Shown here piece by piece: positions 11,998 through 24,270 of a DNA stretch of 64,000 nucleotides. The notes beneath the pieces are model-generated. The model ran no database searches and had not been told where the DNA came from. It was given only the letters and a program-made list of their open reading frames with translations. Each line of letters opens with the position of its first letter. Positions within the stretch are counted from its first letter, which is position 1. Where the stretch lies: contig CAJFCV020000004.1 in NCBI GenBank assembly GCA_904066235.2, forward strand, positions 6,696,001-6,760,000. The letters run 5' to 3'. Source of the DNA: Bursaphelenchus xylophilus. Taxonomy: Eukaryota; Nematoda; Chromadorea; Rhabditida; Aphelenchoididae. The position numbers were made by a program, and so were the translations under genes.

Positions 11998-13123
11998 CTA
12001 CTGTCCCCGATCGACCGGTGGTGGATTTATTTTTCTTCGCTCATCCAGGATCTTCTGGACGGTAGAAGTTGTAAAAGTCAGGCCCGATTGAGATCCAACG
12101 ATAATACCAACAGTGTTAAGTCCACTGATTACTTGATGGTTAAACAAGTCCAAAAAGTAAGCACTTTCTTGACTCAGAGATCCAACGAAATCAGCGATTT
12201 CTTCATCAGTTAAATCCTTCGCGTTCTCCGATGCTGACGGAGGTTTCACAAGCTGAATATAAAAATTTAGTAAAGCAATAATTCACTTTCGACTTACCCT
12301 TCGATACTCCAAGAATTGCAGAAGACTAATTTCATCGTATCCTTCGGTCACTACGCCTCTTAAAGCTTCCAGTAAGTCTTCGTACTTCTCGATCTCCCGG
12401 GAATTGAACTTGTCTAGGACATTCCGGACTTCTTCAGGGAGTTCTTGAGCCATCTTGAGTTCTTCGTTCGACATGATCAAACTGACATTGTTTCCCTTTT
12501 CACCTTCCGTTTCCCATACAATCATGTCTTCTCTTCTGTCTAATGGCACGACCTCCTCCTCAAATCCTAAAAATGACGACTATAAAACTGTCCAACTGTG
12601 TATTCAAAATCTTGTTGCTTCCACTTACCTCCAACCTCTGGCCCTTCCAAAAGCTCCATAACCCGCTTTTCCATCTCTTTCTCGTCTTCAGTAACCGATT
12701 TATCTTTTTTATCCTGAAATTAAAACAATAATATATGTATTTTCAACCCACCTGGCTCTGTTGTTGTTGTTTCAAATACAAAGAAACTGGCATCTTCTCT
12801 TTTTCGGTCAAATCCTTGTACAAGTCGGCATTGAAAGAGCTCTCACTTTGATCAGGGGCCAAAAAGGAGGTTCCTGGGGTTTGGGTTTCATCGATGGAGG
12901 CCTCCCGAGCAAGATCGGATTCAATTGGCCCCTTGAATCGAGTTCTCGTCGGTGTTTTTTGAGGTGTGCTGACATCAGAGTCCTTTTTGGGGGTCTCCTT
13001 CTCCACTGTTGTTCTTCTCGGCCGTTTCCCTTCTTGTGGTGTTTCAACTGGACTGGATGCAGAACCAGTCGCGACGAGTCTTCTCTTTGAGGATCTAGTT
13101 TGGATTGGCTCTGGATTTGACAT
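11998..13123 (-). CDS. Unrecognised, probably nuclear protein
   Basis: Four exons spliced by short GT-AG introns: from 13123 down to about 12755, a middle exon around 12630-12714, one around 12299-12568, and the last at 11998-12252. The frame is kept throughout. The N-terminal 100 residues are Ser/Thr/Pro/Arg-rich with basic runs (SSKRRLVATG, GKRPRRTTVEKETPKK) like a nuclear localisation signal in a disordered region. A polyglutamine-like patch (LKQQQQSQ) is followed by acidic helical stretches (EKEMEKRVMELLEGPE; LPEEVRNVLDKFNSREIEKY). The C-terminal part has LTDEEIADFVGSLSQESAYF. I do not recognise a domain. Same orientation as the genes on both sides. Confidence 0.65.
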
Positions 13124-13224
13124 TTTCTGAAGAAAAGTTAAAAAATCAATGGAATAAATAGAAATACGTTACACTTTGTCGCGAATCGACATGAAATATA
13201 AACACAAGAACGCGAAAAATGAGG

Positions 13225-13442
13225 TAGGGCGCAGCTCGCTAACGAGGGGTGGTCAGCGACATGTTTTTTCGGATTTTTGGCCCGCGGCTCGTGACGAGCC
13301 CAGGGGATTGGCGCCAGCTGGGGCCAATGCGCTAACTGAAAAGTTGCTGAAAGTTAGAACAAGGTTTCGCAACTAGCCGAAGCTACGTTTCAGCCCTCGA
13401 GATGCGAGCTGCGCCCGTGCAAGTTTTCCGAGCTGCGCCCTA
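13225..13442. mobile_element. Short inverted-repeat element (MITE) with TA ends
   Basis: The left end TAGGGCGCAGCTCG (13225-13238) and the right end CGAGCTGCGCCCTA (13429-13442) are perfect inverted repeats of 14 bases. The outer TA could be a TA target duplication, as made by Tc1/mariner-type transposases. Total about 218 bp, with no coding capacity. Inside, GGGGTGGTCAGC followed by TTTTTTCGGATTTTTGGCCC (about 13246-13305) closely matches the right end of the hAT-like element at 9194 read in reverse. It has therefore captured, or lies next to, a fragment of that family. Confidence 0.6.
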
Positions 13443-13781
13443 TCATTTTCAACAAATTCGGAGTCTCATTTGCGGATCCCATGGATCGTTGGGACCATTA
13501 AAACATGGCCATTGCCTTATTAGCATGAAAACACCGAAGTGATTTACTTTGACCGGATTTGCTCAAATCAGTAATCGATAATTGTTGAAATAATGGTTAC
13601 TCATGCCCGCTACGTCGACAGCATGAAGCTTCATGAAGTTGCTTCGAGTTTTTTTTATCATAGCCAGATGACATAACAAAAAGTGTTTTGTTACCCAAAG
13701 TAATGAAATTTGTGAAAATTTATTCATACATCAAAATAAATTGTAGTGAGATCTCTTCAATGAGGTAAAAATATTCTATAC

Positions 13782-14529
13782 TCATTCCTTGCAGTTTGGA
13801 CAGAACCATTTCCCTGTTGGTGTAGATGTCAACCCAACACAATCAAAGTGGAACCATTCCGTAAGACAAGTTCTATTGTCACACATAACCATCTGTCCAA
13901 ATGAGACTTGGTTGCATAGACAATAGGTCGGTTCATCTGGATCAACAGGCATATCAACGACGGTTGTGGGATCGAACTTCTCGATCTCCTCTACTTTAAT
14001 ATCCCGTCGACGACGACTGGGCCCGGATGACGCTTCTGCCCTTTCTGTTGCTAAATGGCCAGGTTGTACGCTGTCTGTCCACTTACTAATCTTCGCGTAG
14101 GTCTTGTCGAGTTCGTCCACGTAATAGTCGAGAGTTTCGTAGTTTTTGGTAGCAAGTTTAACTTTTTCAGAAGAAAGTTGTTCCAGTTGAGTCAAAACAT
14201 TCTAAACATGAGGTTCCATTGAGGACAACTTACTTTCAACTTTTTATACCGTTTAATCCTCCGATCTTTATTGGTTGTGTGCCATGTTTGTAATATCGGG
14301 CCAGTAAAGTTTTCAATAAACTTTTGTTTTATCGCACATTCTTTGTCCAACTCCTGAATCTTCATCAAATTGGATCTGATTGGGGCTGTGACGTCCTTGA
14401 ACTGCTTTGTAAAGGATCTCAACTTCTCAATGTCATTTACTGGTTTCTTCTGGAATCATTATTCATACTCAATAAAATTTCGGCGGATAACGTCATAAAA
14501 AAAGAACTCACAATTTTTTTTCTGCTCAT
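13782..14529 (-). CDS. ing-3: ING-family PHD finger protein (ING3-like)
   Basis: Inhibitor-of-growth family histone reader, usually a subunit of an acetyltransferase complex (NuA4/TIP60 for ING3). Three exons: 14512-14529, 14234-14449 and 13782-14201, all in frame. The N-terminal helical ING domain ([20 protein letters not shown], then [20 protein letters not shown]) is followed by a basic linker ([11 protein letters not shown]). The C-terminal PHD finger begins [17 protein letters not shown] and ends GKWFCPNC, with all eight zinc ligands of the C4HC3 pattern. This PHD type binds H3K4me3. At about 217 residues it is shorter than human ING3, mainly in the linker. The first exon encodes only six residues (MSRKKI). 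Divergent from coatomer beta', 390 bases away. The ING3 assignment rests on PHD resemblance. Confidence 0.9.
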
Positions 14530-14919
14530 GTTGGCCACTATCGTTCGGCTTTGGGGAATTTCACCAGTATAAGAATTTATCTACTATTTAAAAAATTTAT
14601 TTCCGAAAACTAAAAACAATAATCTTTACAAAGAGACATTTTATACGATGGAACCTTCCTGAAAAGAGGTTCTGCAACGAAAACAATTCGAAAATTCCAT
14701 CTCTGAGCTGGCAATTTTCTTGTTGAGCGAAATAACTGGAATACCACGACATTGCAACGTATCTTATACCTTTTTCTTGCATAATATACTTTTTATTTTT
14801 AAATATTTTTTAATTTTGTTTTTTATCGTGACTTTTCGTCCGTACTGTCGGTTTGTGACAGGAACATCTAATGCTGGCTTGATTTCCATTTGTCATTCCA
14901 GAGTCGGCTCTTCTTGAAG

Positions 14920-17900
14920 ATGCCATTACGACTAGATGTGAAACGGAATCTTTTGGCCCGCTCTGATCGAGTCAAGGCCACAGATCTCCATCCCAAGGAA
15001 CCATGGATGCTGGCCGCCTTGTACAATGGAAATGTTCATATTTGGGATATAAACTCACAAAATTTGGTGAAGACCTTTGAGGTATCCGAGTTGCCAGTGA
15101 GAGCCGCGGTATTTGTGCCCCGAAAGAATTGGATTGTCACTGGTTCAGATGACATGAAGATCAGGGTTTTCAATTACAACACATTGGAACGAGTACATGA
15201 ATTCGAGGCGCATTCTGATTATTTGCGGTCTATAGCTGTTCATCCGACGCAGCCTTTTCTTTTGACGTCCAGCGATGATATGCTGATAAAATTGTGGGAT
15301 TGGGATAACAAATGGACTTTGAAACAAACGTTCGAAGGTATGTTGTTGCCTAATTCTTCGTTTGGAACATCCTTAAAACTTGGAATGAAAGAATCTTTGT
15401 TTTTTCATTTATTTTTAAGGAAAGATAATCCTTTTGTAGCAATTACCCATTTAAATGTTTTTTTTTAATATGGTTGCAACTACAAAGATAAATATGATAA
15501 ACATTAATATTTTGAAGTATAAATTAACGCGGAGTGAGTAATTATACTTTTGCTTTAGGCCACACTCACTATGTGATGCAACTGGTTATCAATCCTAAGG
15601 ATAACAATACATTCGCCACTGCCTCCTTGGATAAGACAATAAAGGTCTGGCAATTCGGAAGTCCAATCCCCAATTTCACTTTGGAAGGTCACGAGAAGGG
15701 AGTAAGTGCTTTATTTTAACGTCGATTCTATTTTTAGGTAAACTGTGTCGATTACTATCATGGTGGTGATAAACCTTATCTGATCTCTGGGGCCGATGAC
15801 CATCTTGTGAAAATTTGGGATTATCAGAATAAGAATTGTGTAGCCACTTTGGATGGTCATACACACAATATTTCTGCTGTGAGATTCCATCCAGAACTTC
15901 CAATTATTCTGACAGGATCTGAAGATTCAACTGTGAAAATATGGAGAGCTAACACTTATCGGTATGTTGTTTACCTTCCTCGATGTATTTTAATGGCTAT
16001 TGGTTTGGTGATGGTATTATTATAGACTCGAGACAACAATGAGCTATGGCCTAGAAAGAGTTTGGTGTATATCAGCTCTTAAGGGATCCAACACCATTGC
16101 TATTGGTTATGATGAAGGATCAGTTGCCATCAAGTTAGGACGGGAGGAGCCCGCCGTTTCGATGGATTCAGCTGGAAAGATTCTTTGGGCGAAGCATTCC
16201 GAAATCCAGCAAGCCAATCTGAATACCATTGATCAAACATCTCTTGAAGAAGTCCACGGTAAATATTTGAAGATGTAAATTAGTGTTTTAGATGGAGAAC
16301 GTCTCGCTCTGTCAGTGAAGGATATGGGTGCATGTGAAATCTACCCACAGACTGTTGAACACAACTCGAATGGGCGCTATGTTGTTGTCTGTGGAGATGG
16401 AGAGTACATTGTTTATACTGCCACTGCTCTCAGAAACAAAGCTTTTGGATCTGGGTTAGAGTTTGTCTGGTCAAATGATCCCAACATGTATGCCGTTCGA
16501 GAAACTGGTTCCACTATCAAAATTCACAAAGGATTCAAGGTGAGTCTTATATTATCAGTATATAAATTTTTTCGGTCTAGGAAGCCCAGACTTTGAGACC
16601 AGATATTGTGGTTGATGGAATTGATGGTGGGGTTCTTCTTGCTGCACGATCAACAAGCTCCTTGTGTTTTTATGATTGGGAATCGGCGCAACTAATCAGA
16701 AGAATCGAAATTGCGGCCAAGAAGGTGTATTGGTCTGAGAAGGGCGATCTCGTGGCCATCGCAGGGGAAACTCAATTTTATATTCTCAAATTTAATGCCG
16801 AAGCTTTAGTCAATCTTAACCCCGATGACCTTACAGAAGATGGAATTGAGGATTCTTTCGAGGTTGTTGGTGGGTATTACTGGATATTGTTTTATTCCGT
16901 TTATGTTATTTGTACAAAATACATTTCAGGAGAACAGACGGAGACTGTTAAGACAGCTTGTTGGATTGGTGATTGCTTCATCTTTACAACAGCTCTCAAT
17001 CGGCTGAGTTACTATGTTGGTGGGGAGATTGTGACTATTGCTCATCTTGATAAACCGATTTATTTGGTAAGTGAAAAGCTTACATGTAAAATAAATTTTT
17101 AGTTGGGTTACTCGGCTAAGGATAGCCGAGTCTATGCCTGCGACAAGGAGCACAACATCGTCTCATATAAATTGTTGTTATCCGTCTTGGAGTACCAGAC
17201 GGCTGTGATGAGAAAGGATTTCCAAAGTGCCGACACAATTCTTCGAACCATTCCGAAAGACCAGCGAACTCGAGTAGCGCAATTCTTGGAGAAACAAGTA
17301 AGTTTTTGCAATTTGTATTGCGGTATTTTTATACTTTTTTTAATATTGGATTTCTCAGGGCTTCAAAAAGCAGGCTCTGGCCGTGAGTCAAGATCCCGAG
17401 CATCGTTTTGAACTTTCGATTTCCTTGGGCGATCTCAAGGTCGCTTACGAATTAGCTCAGCAATCTGACAGTGAAGAGAAGTGGCGACAATTGGCTCAGG
17501 CAGCGACCCTCAAGAGTGATCTTCTTTTGGCCGGGGAATGTTTGGGACGGGCCAAGGATTACGGAGGTCTTCTTCTGCTGGCTTCTTGTGCTGGATCACC
17601 CCAATTGATGAACAAATTGTCTACTGAATCGAGGTCATCTGGACAGCATAATGTGTCTTTCTTGTCGTCGCTTCTTCTTGGAGATATCGAGAAATGTTTG
17701 GATATTCTGATTGAATCTGATAGAATCCCCGAGGCAGCTTTCTTCGCCCGGACATATTGCCCATCTCAAGTACCTCGTGTTGTTGCACTTTGGAAAGAAA
17801 AGGCTTCTCAACATTACTCTGGCATTGGAAAAAAGGTAAGAAATTTGGTTTTTTACTAATTAAGGAGCTTTGTTCAGAATATCGGGGAGAGTTTGGCTGA

Positions 17901-19339
17901 CCCTGTGAAGTACGAGAACCTGTTCCCTAATTATTCGGAGGCTGTCAAGGCCGAAAAATATTTGAGTGAACTCTCAAAGATCCCAGTTCCAGCATCAAAA
18001 AGGGTAATTCCAAATGCAGAGAGGAATGTGATCGAGGAGATGAGGCAGGCAGAGGCAAAAGGGGACTTCCATTATTCGGAAGACGGATCGTCATCGTTGA
18101 AAGGAGTTAGAGAACAGCCTGAAGTGCCCGTTGCAGCGTCCCCATTGGTGTCAGCAGCGGTTGATCTGAAAGAATTGCCCCCTCCGCCAGTAAGGGAGCC
18201 ATCTCCGTTGGAGGAAATCAAACCTCGAGTCGTTCAACCATCTCCCCCAGTAGAAGATGACGATGAAGAAGCCGAGGAAGAAGAAGAGATTCCAATCGCT
18301 GTTCAGGTATTAATAATTTCTTTTGACGAGAGCTCGAGAAACCTCGTGTTTTAGTTTTTTTCTGGGGACTTAAACCATTTGAAAGAGCGTGAAAACTGGC
18401 CGGGCCCCCAGCTGTAGATCGTGAGCTAGGTCACGTACAGTAGTTGTCAGTGAATTGTCAATTTTTTTATCTCGAGTGTAACTTTACGAGAATGAACATA
18501 ATTTGATGAGATCAAAAGCGTTAAAGACGCTGGAAGACACGCTTTAACCCTGTGAAATTATTTTATTTCATATCAGCCACAGGCGTGGTAAAAATTTTAA
18601 AGCAACTTTTTTTGGTGGACAACGAGTTGCCAATTTTTACATTTCGAGGTATAAGATCTCAATAAACCAGCATGCAAAGATTAGAATGGAGAGCAATCAG
18701 TTGCCAGCAATTATAAAACAGCATACAACCGGTTTCAGCCATTTGTGTAATCTCCTTAGCTTTCTACAGGTCGGGCACTTGGGGGTAGACCATGTACAAT
18801 GTAATGTCAGCTTAGGGGTCTCAAAGGGCGAAATTAGTTGATGTTCCGGTTTTTAGTGGAACATTATTGCTTATATTGAACAAAATTGCACCAGATTACA
18901 ACTTGGAAGGGCTAAGGGTCAAGAAAACGGGGAATTTTAATCTCAATCGCTGAAAAAGCTAGCGGTTTTTGTCTTCTGTCAAACCAGTCCATTCCTAAGC
19001 AAAGCCGGCCGTCTGGTGGGCCTAACCTGTTGGAGTTAGTTGCCGGGCCTAACGTTTCCTATCCGGGGATAGTGGAGAAGTTGATACTGATCCCCCATCT
19101 TCTCTAAAAAGAAGTGTTCTTGGTCGAGGGAGCAGATTAAACCAACGCAAACATTGTGGTGACCTAAGTGATAACGGTTATTTTAAAAAATGTTTTTTTA
19201 GAAACAGCCAGATCTGCCAAAATCAGAACCCAAATCCTCAGAAGGCTGGTCGGATGACGATGAAGAGTTCGCGGACACGAACGCCGGGGACGATATAGAC
19301 CTGGATCAGCTAAGTCTTGGCGACGATCACCAAGATTAA
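14920..19339 (+). CDS. copb-2: Coatomer subunit beta' (COPB2), WD40 protein of the COPI coat
   Basis: Component of the COPI vesicle coat for Golgi-to-ER retrograde transport; its WD40 propellers bind dilysine cargo signals. The start at 14920 ([20 protein letters not shown]) matches the family N-terminus, so the in-frame ATG at 14890 was not chosen. WD repeats run from about 14980 to 16000 (for example [36 protein letters not shown]). The second propeller/COPA-B' region follows to about 17100, then the alpha-solenoid (about 17100-17850). The tail is Pro- and Glu/Asp-rich and ends [12 protein letters not shown]...LGDDHQD. The last intron (18307-19201, 895 bases) is far longer than the others. 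About ten introns. Coatomer gamma is encoded about 39 kb downstream on the same strand. Confidence 0.95.
18307..19201 (+). other. Long last intron of the coatomer beta' gene
   Basis: 895-base intron with a GTATTA donor and a TTTTTTTAG acceptor, between two short acidic coding stretches that join as VQ|KQPDLPK in frame. No gene is seen inside. The composition resembles the repeat-rich 23-26 kb region rather than the compact introns around it, so an old insertion is likely, though I find no clean terminal repeats. Confidence 0.6.
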
Positions 19340-19998
19340 TCTATTTATTATATTAGATAAGTTATGACAAGTGACAGACCGTCTCCGCGGGTCTTAACAT
19401 TATTTTAAAATCCTGTGATTGTTTGGGACGCTTGATTCCTAAGATTAATATATGTCAATAAAATTTTTCATAACAAGTATCCAACAAATCTGCGGACCGT
19501 GAAGTCTTCAATTACAGGCAATTCCAATAACTATATTTTGGTGGGCACTTTGAAGCTGTAATTAAAGAATTTACGGTGGCGAAAATCACAGGATCCGGTC
19601 GGGTCCATCATTACTCGTAGGAAAAGAAAGGCTGATCACACTTATTCTGAGATCACTCCTGAAAATAAACGGCAAGGATTCTGGAGTCGACATTTTCGTC
19701 GACTCATATTGCGCTACACAACTTCTACAAACAAGATCAGACTTCTGGGCTGGGCGAAACCGAATTTGGCCGAGACCAGGGAGTGTGGTGGTGATGAACT
19801 TGAAGTCTGTTTTCGTGTCGAGGCTGCGTAGCGCTTGATTGTCAACTTGGAGCTTCTTCGATGGGAGGCATTGGAGAGGCGGACATGTCTATGAGGCCAT
19901 TACTCAACTGCGAGGGAGCTCGCGACCCGCTTTCGCTCCACGATAATTTCTCACCAAATATATGTCCAATTTTGGTACACAACTTGGACGACATCGTA
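19340..19998. other. Convergent 3' region, no gene recognised
   Basis: Between the stops of coatomer beta' (+) and the kinase-like gene (-). It holds an AATAAA-like signal near 19460 (TCAATAAAATTTTTC) for the plus gene. An open frame continuing over 19842-20000 on the minus strand is a readthrough alternative to the last intron of the kinase-like gene. Confidence 0.5.
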
Positions 19999-22637
19999 TC
20001 AGGGAACAGACATGTCTCTGAGATTGTCGATGTTATTGCTCGGAATCCCATTTTGCATCTAAAATTTTCATTCAAAGAAAATGATATGGGAATAAATTCG
20101 TCCTCACCTTCCCCGAGGGCTTCTTCGTTCTCTATTCTTGATATAATAATCAAGATAGGTCTGCTTCGTTTCGATAAAGTTGATTCTCTTGGCAGGAGGG
20201 TAGTCGGTGTTGTTTAGACAGTTCAGTATCACCAGAATATTCTCATTAGGTCTGGCGGTTCGGTAAATAAACTTCCGCAGAGATCTGATTTGCTGACTCA
20301 GAGTTTCGTCGGAATCATGACATACATCGGACAACTTGACTTTGCGCAGACGGTAGTATTCTAGATCAATATCGGCGATTTGTCGTTCATCTTAAACAAT
20401 GCGATTACAATTGTTTTAATGTTACACTTACTGATTATAAAGAGGACTACTCGAATAAAATCGTTATTCCGGGCATATCCAAAGTCAGTAAAGGTCTGCC
20501 GGACAGCTTGCATGATCCCCGGATTCCCGGGTACCCTCATGTCCAATCTGACTACCCGTTTTGTTTTCCTAAAGTAACTCAGAAAAGGGGCCGAGCATCG
20601 ATGAAAGGCCTCCAATCTCTTCTCCAGCCTTCCCTTGTCCGCCTCGTCGATTCCCTTCATAAAAGCGGTGAGTTCTGGACTTAGTTGTTCCTTATTCTGA
20701 TCATTCTTGTCCTTGCTGTTTTTATCCGGCTTCTTGTCTAACAACAATCTCTCTTCCGATATAAATAATTCCAAGGCAAATGCAACATGATGCTGAAGAA
20801 GAAGAGATCGTTAAAACGAAACAGAAGATAGTCTCAACAGATGATCTCTTACCCTTCGATCGAAGTTCTCGAGTTGGTCATTGTGATCTCCAGTTCGAAA
20901 TCCATCAGTCTTGAGCATTGAGTTGAGTTCAGGCACTATGTCGATTATAAATCTTTGATTGGTTGAGGTGGAGAGCTTGGCACTGATCATCGACATGATC
21001 CAATCCAAATTGATTACTTTCTGGTCTCTCTGAACAAGTCTACTTGCGTTTTTTTACTACATTTACCTTAAGTAATTGTTGCATCTCAACTGTGTTTGTG
21101 ACAGTGTTAGCGACTTTATTGGGAAGATACGAGAAGACAATGTCCTCCACACTGATAGTGACAAAGTCGAACTCATGGGCCAAGTCTTGTGTGATGAGTC
21201 CCTTCTGACTTCCCGGTCCTCCTGAAATCGTGGTTGCGTATGAGCAAGATGTTCCCCGGCTTCCTTAGCCGACCAAATACCTCGAGAAGCACCGTAAATT
21301 GTGGCGAAAGGTGTTATTGAGGTGGTTGTTTGACGTCAAAGAAACGAAGAGGACAGGAAATGCAGTCCCTCTCCTCTGATTTCCCTAATGCTATATCAAG
21401 ATATACGGCCACTTTAATTCTGGTCTAATCTGAGGCCCAAAAAAAGCCAATTTGACGTAAGAGGGCTGAAATAAAGTTCCGAGAGCAATGCCCAAAACCT
21501 GGTTTACAGTATGGGCACAAGTCATCAAACCGTAAATTTGAATTGGACAAGAAGCAGAGACCATAGAAGGCGTGTGCGTTAGTAATTCGTGCGATTCGTG
21601 CGACCAATCGCAAAAAACGCACCGAATCCTGACTGTTAGCAGTTGTTGAGCGATATTACGTCACGTTGCGCAATTTCTCACCTTGGAAAAGTTCTTGATT
21701 TCTCTGTCGCCTCCTCTTTTTTGTTATCTTTCTTACAGTCAAGATTCGGCGCTTTTTACGACTGGTCGCGCGAATTACTAACGTACAAGTCTTGTATCAT
21801 TAATTGGCCTACTTGTAAGAGAAATCTAAAAGCAGAAGTTTAACGGAACGTCGTCAATTAGAGAAAAGACGATTGGGGAAAATGAAAAGTTTTTTTTCGC
21901 TTTTTTGGCTAGCCAAAAAAATAATTTGCTAGCCCAACCTCATAAGTAAAAGCTCATTAGCAGTCCGTTTTAGGAGACGGCATCTAACAGGTATTTCAGA
22001 GGTCGGGTGGGTGAACTATAAGGACATGTCAGGTGGAAAGAGACGGCAAATGAGTCGCAATACATGAAACTGTGGTTTCAGCGAGCCAAAAAAAGCGAAA
22101 ATTGATTTTATTTTCCGCAATTGTCGCGGTTTTAATTTTAACGAGACATTTTACACGGTAACTAGTTACTCTCTCTAGCTATTATATCATAACCTATCAA
22201 TTACTCAGTCTTGGATCCTATTTCCTTCGGCCAATATTGCTTTTATTTCTTGGCCAAGAATTATGAGATGGCCGAACCAGACATCTTATAGGCCCTCAGG
22301 GAATTAAGGCCGACACTCTTATTGCGGTGTATAATATAATAAACACCCAATATTAATATTTGTGCGAAGTCAAACGTCTTTCGCACAGCGTATTCCGCAC
22401 TTATTGCACTGTGCAAGTTTCACGCAAAATAAAAAATTAATCAAAATCCTCACCAAAGATGAAGACGACGACCTGTTGCTCCTCATTGGTGACCGGCAGC
22501 ACCCCCGCGCCCACATCCAGCCTCACATCAGGTGTGTGCATCAGAACCCGCTTGGTGTTCTCATCGTGCTCGGGCTCGGCGGAATCGCGGCGATCCTTGG
22601 CCACACTGGTGCGGCCACTGCTCGGTGCGCATCCCAT
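19999..22637 (-). CDS. Adenylate-kinase-like P-loop protein with acylation-type N-terminus
   Basis: Six exons: 22454-22637, 21067-21221, 20851-21029, about 20437-20792, about 20109-20396, and a last one ending at 19999. All junctions keep the frame. Exon 1 starts MGCAPSSGRT, a canonical N-myristoylation signal (Gly2, Ser6) with Cys3 for palmitoylation, and ends in a hydrophobic strand QQVVVFIF. After a 1.2-kb intron this runs straight into GGPGSQKGLITQDLAHEF, the adenylate-kinase P-loop position. The classic GGPGSGKGT is altered: Gly to Gln before the Lys, and Thr to Leu after it. Further on, RLEAFHRCSAPFLSYFRKTKRVV matches the kinase C-terminal segment. A C-terminal extension (RLRKVKLSDVCHDSDE and on) is not recognised. 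An insert of Lys/Asp/Asn (KPDKNSKDKNDQNKE) looks disordered. Catalytic activity is doubtful. A membrane-tethered nucleotide-binding role is inference. Confidence 0.72.
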
Positions 22638-22890
22638 AAAAGGAACGCGCCTGAGGACAAGAAGAAGCACTGGCTAAATGACAGAATGAGATCCAAATTA
22701 AATGAGACATGACCTCCACGGGATTCCGCGTTTATTTGGCCTTTATTCCAATATACGAAATCATCGGGGAGAAACGCCTTTATTGGCATGGCCGGAGGGG
22801 AAAACAAAACACAGACTTATGAATACACAAACAAAAGGCATCTTATTTACAAGTTTCCCCATTTCCTCGGCCCTTAATTAAAACTAATTA

Positions 22891-23004
22891 TCAAGTATAA
22901 TATGTATAATGGAACCCCTCAGACTGATAGAATGTCTTCTTGTACTCGTCAAACCCATAATTCTCGTGGAACCCGATAGTTCTGCGGATAATTAGAGGCT
23001 GCAT
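22891..23004 (-). CDS. Possible 37-residue protein or last exon, unrecognised
   Basis: An open frame from ATG at 23004 to TGA at 22891 encodes 37 residues beginning MQPLIIRRTIGFHENYGFDE and ending GFHYTYYT. The Tyr/Phe/Gly-rich composition is protein-like and the frame is isolated in non-coding sequence. It could be a tiny gene or the terminal exon of a gene whose other exons I did not find upstream on the minus strand. No domain is recognised. Confidence 0.25.
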   Translation of the reverse strand: MQPLIIRRTIGFHENYGFDEYKKTFYQSEGFHYTYYT

Positions 23005-24139
23005 TGTGTTGAACTCAGAGTAAATATTTTTCCGTAATTTTTAAAATAAAAATGATGACTAAAATCGAAGATTGATGCGAAAAAGTGTAAAGAATGATTA
23101 AAACTACATGAAAAGTAACGAAAATACAGCAGATTAGGTCACGACGACATTGTAGATTGTCATTTCATGCGGGAGATAAAAGACGAAGGGGCACAAAAGA
23201 AAAGAAATCCTTTCCTCAGGGCTTTTATGGCCCCCTCCCTCCGAACATCTTCTTCCAAGACTTTGTGGATCCATGTGACAATTAAAAGAGTTTTTTGCTG
23301 GTCTATTATAAAGATGGCTACTGAATTTCTCAACAAAAAGCAAAAAAGGCCAAAAACTTCCGTGACAATCTTTATGTCAGATGCTAGTGCAATATCAAAA
23401 ATGCAAATTAGTAAATCGAAATTATTTTTGAAGACTTCAAATCCCGGGCTGATCTTATAAAAAAAATAATTTTGAGTCCCCAATTCAAACAAAAACACAA
23501 TGAATGACAAACACGGAGAATTAGGCCCGGAGGGCACGGATTAAGATGGGATTCGCACCTTTTGGAAAGACTCGAAAAAGTGGCACTCGGGCGGTGTTGT
23601 AATCCCCCTATTTATCCGCCAATCCTCCCTCTCTCCTCCCCAGAGTCCAACACCAATAGCATCATCTTATTCATGTTGTATATCCACTAAGACTAAGAAC
23701 TTCCACTGCTAATCCCGCACTTGCGCCACAACTTGAAATTTTACGTAGATCAGATGGATGTATTGCTAATGGCTGTAGATTGTAGATGTCATAGCTTAAA
23801 GGATTTATGTTCGATTAAGACTTTCAACACCCAGTCAAAGTCGGGGACATGAAAGATGGCTGTAATTAGTTTATATTGAAGCCGATTCCCAAAAAGGGTG
23901 CGTTAGGGTTCATTCAGAAGTTGGTTACTTCCCTACATCTACTTCTACGATCCGTATGTGCAAGTACTCCGGAAATGGGAATAAAAAATATTTTTGATGT
24001 CATGAACAAGGTCCCAACTACATATAGGAAAGATTAGACATTAAAACTTCTTTAATTTGAAGTGGAACAGATTCTGATGGAGGAACAATAGATGGATGCC
24101 TTCACCTTATTTAATGCAGGGTGGCTCTCCGGTCAAAGT

Positions 24140-24270
24140 TTATGGTCTATTTTCTCGAAAACCAGGACCCGGACACCAAAATTGCTTTACCCCTTACGGT
24201 TTTTGAATATGGAGATTCAGAACATACCGCTCTCATATCTTAACTCATTTGCGATTTGAACTCGTTAGAA
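24140..24270. repeat. Dispersed repeat R2, copy 1
   Basis: Contains TTTCTCGAAAACCAGGACCC, TTACGGTTTTTGAATATGGA and AACTCATTTGCGATTTGAAC in the same order and spacing as at 28570-28710. The two diverged copies define a repeat family of at least 130 bases. No coding content seen. Confidence 0.7.

Noticed and set aside
19842..20153. Alternative readthrough end of the kinase-like gene
   Set aside because: It is in a different frame from the preceding coding exon; a GT-AG intron ending at TTTTAG gives an in-frame end at 19999.
22454..22637. First exon of a PDE8-type phosphodiesterase (MGCAPS start, QQVVVFIF near the end)
   Set aside because: The resemblance to PDE8 is short, no other PDE exon follows, and the exon splices in phase into the adenylate-kinase P-loop.
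23530..23600. tRNA-like GGATTCGCACC stretch
   Set aside because: The stems of a T arm, anticodon arm and acceptor do not pair.
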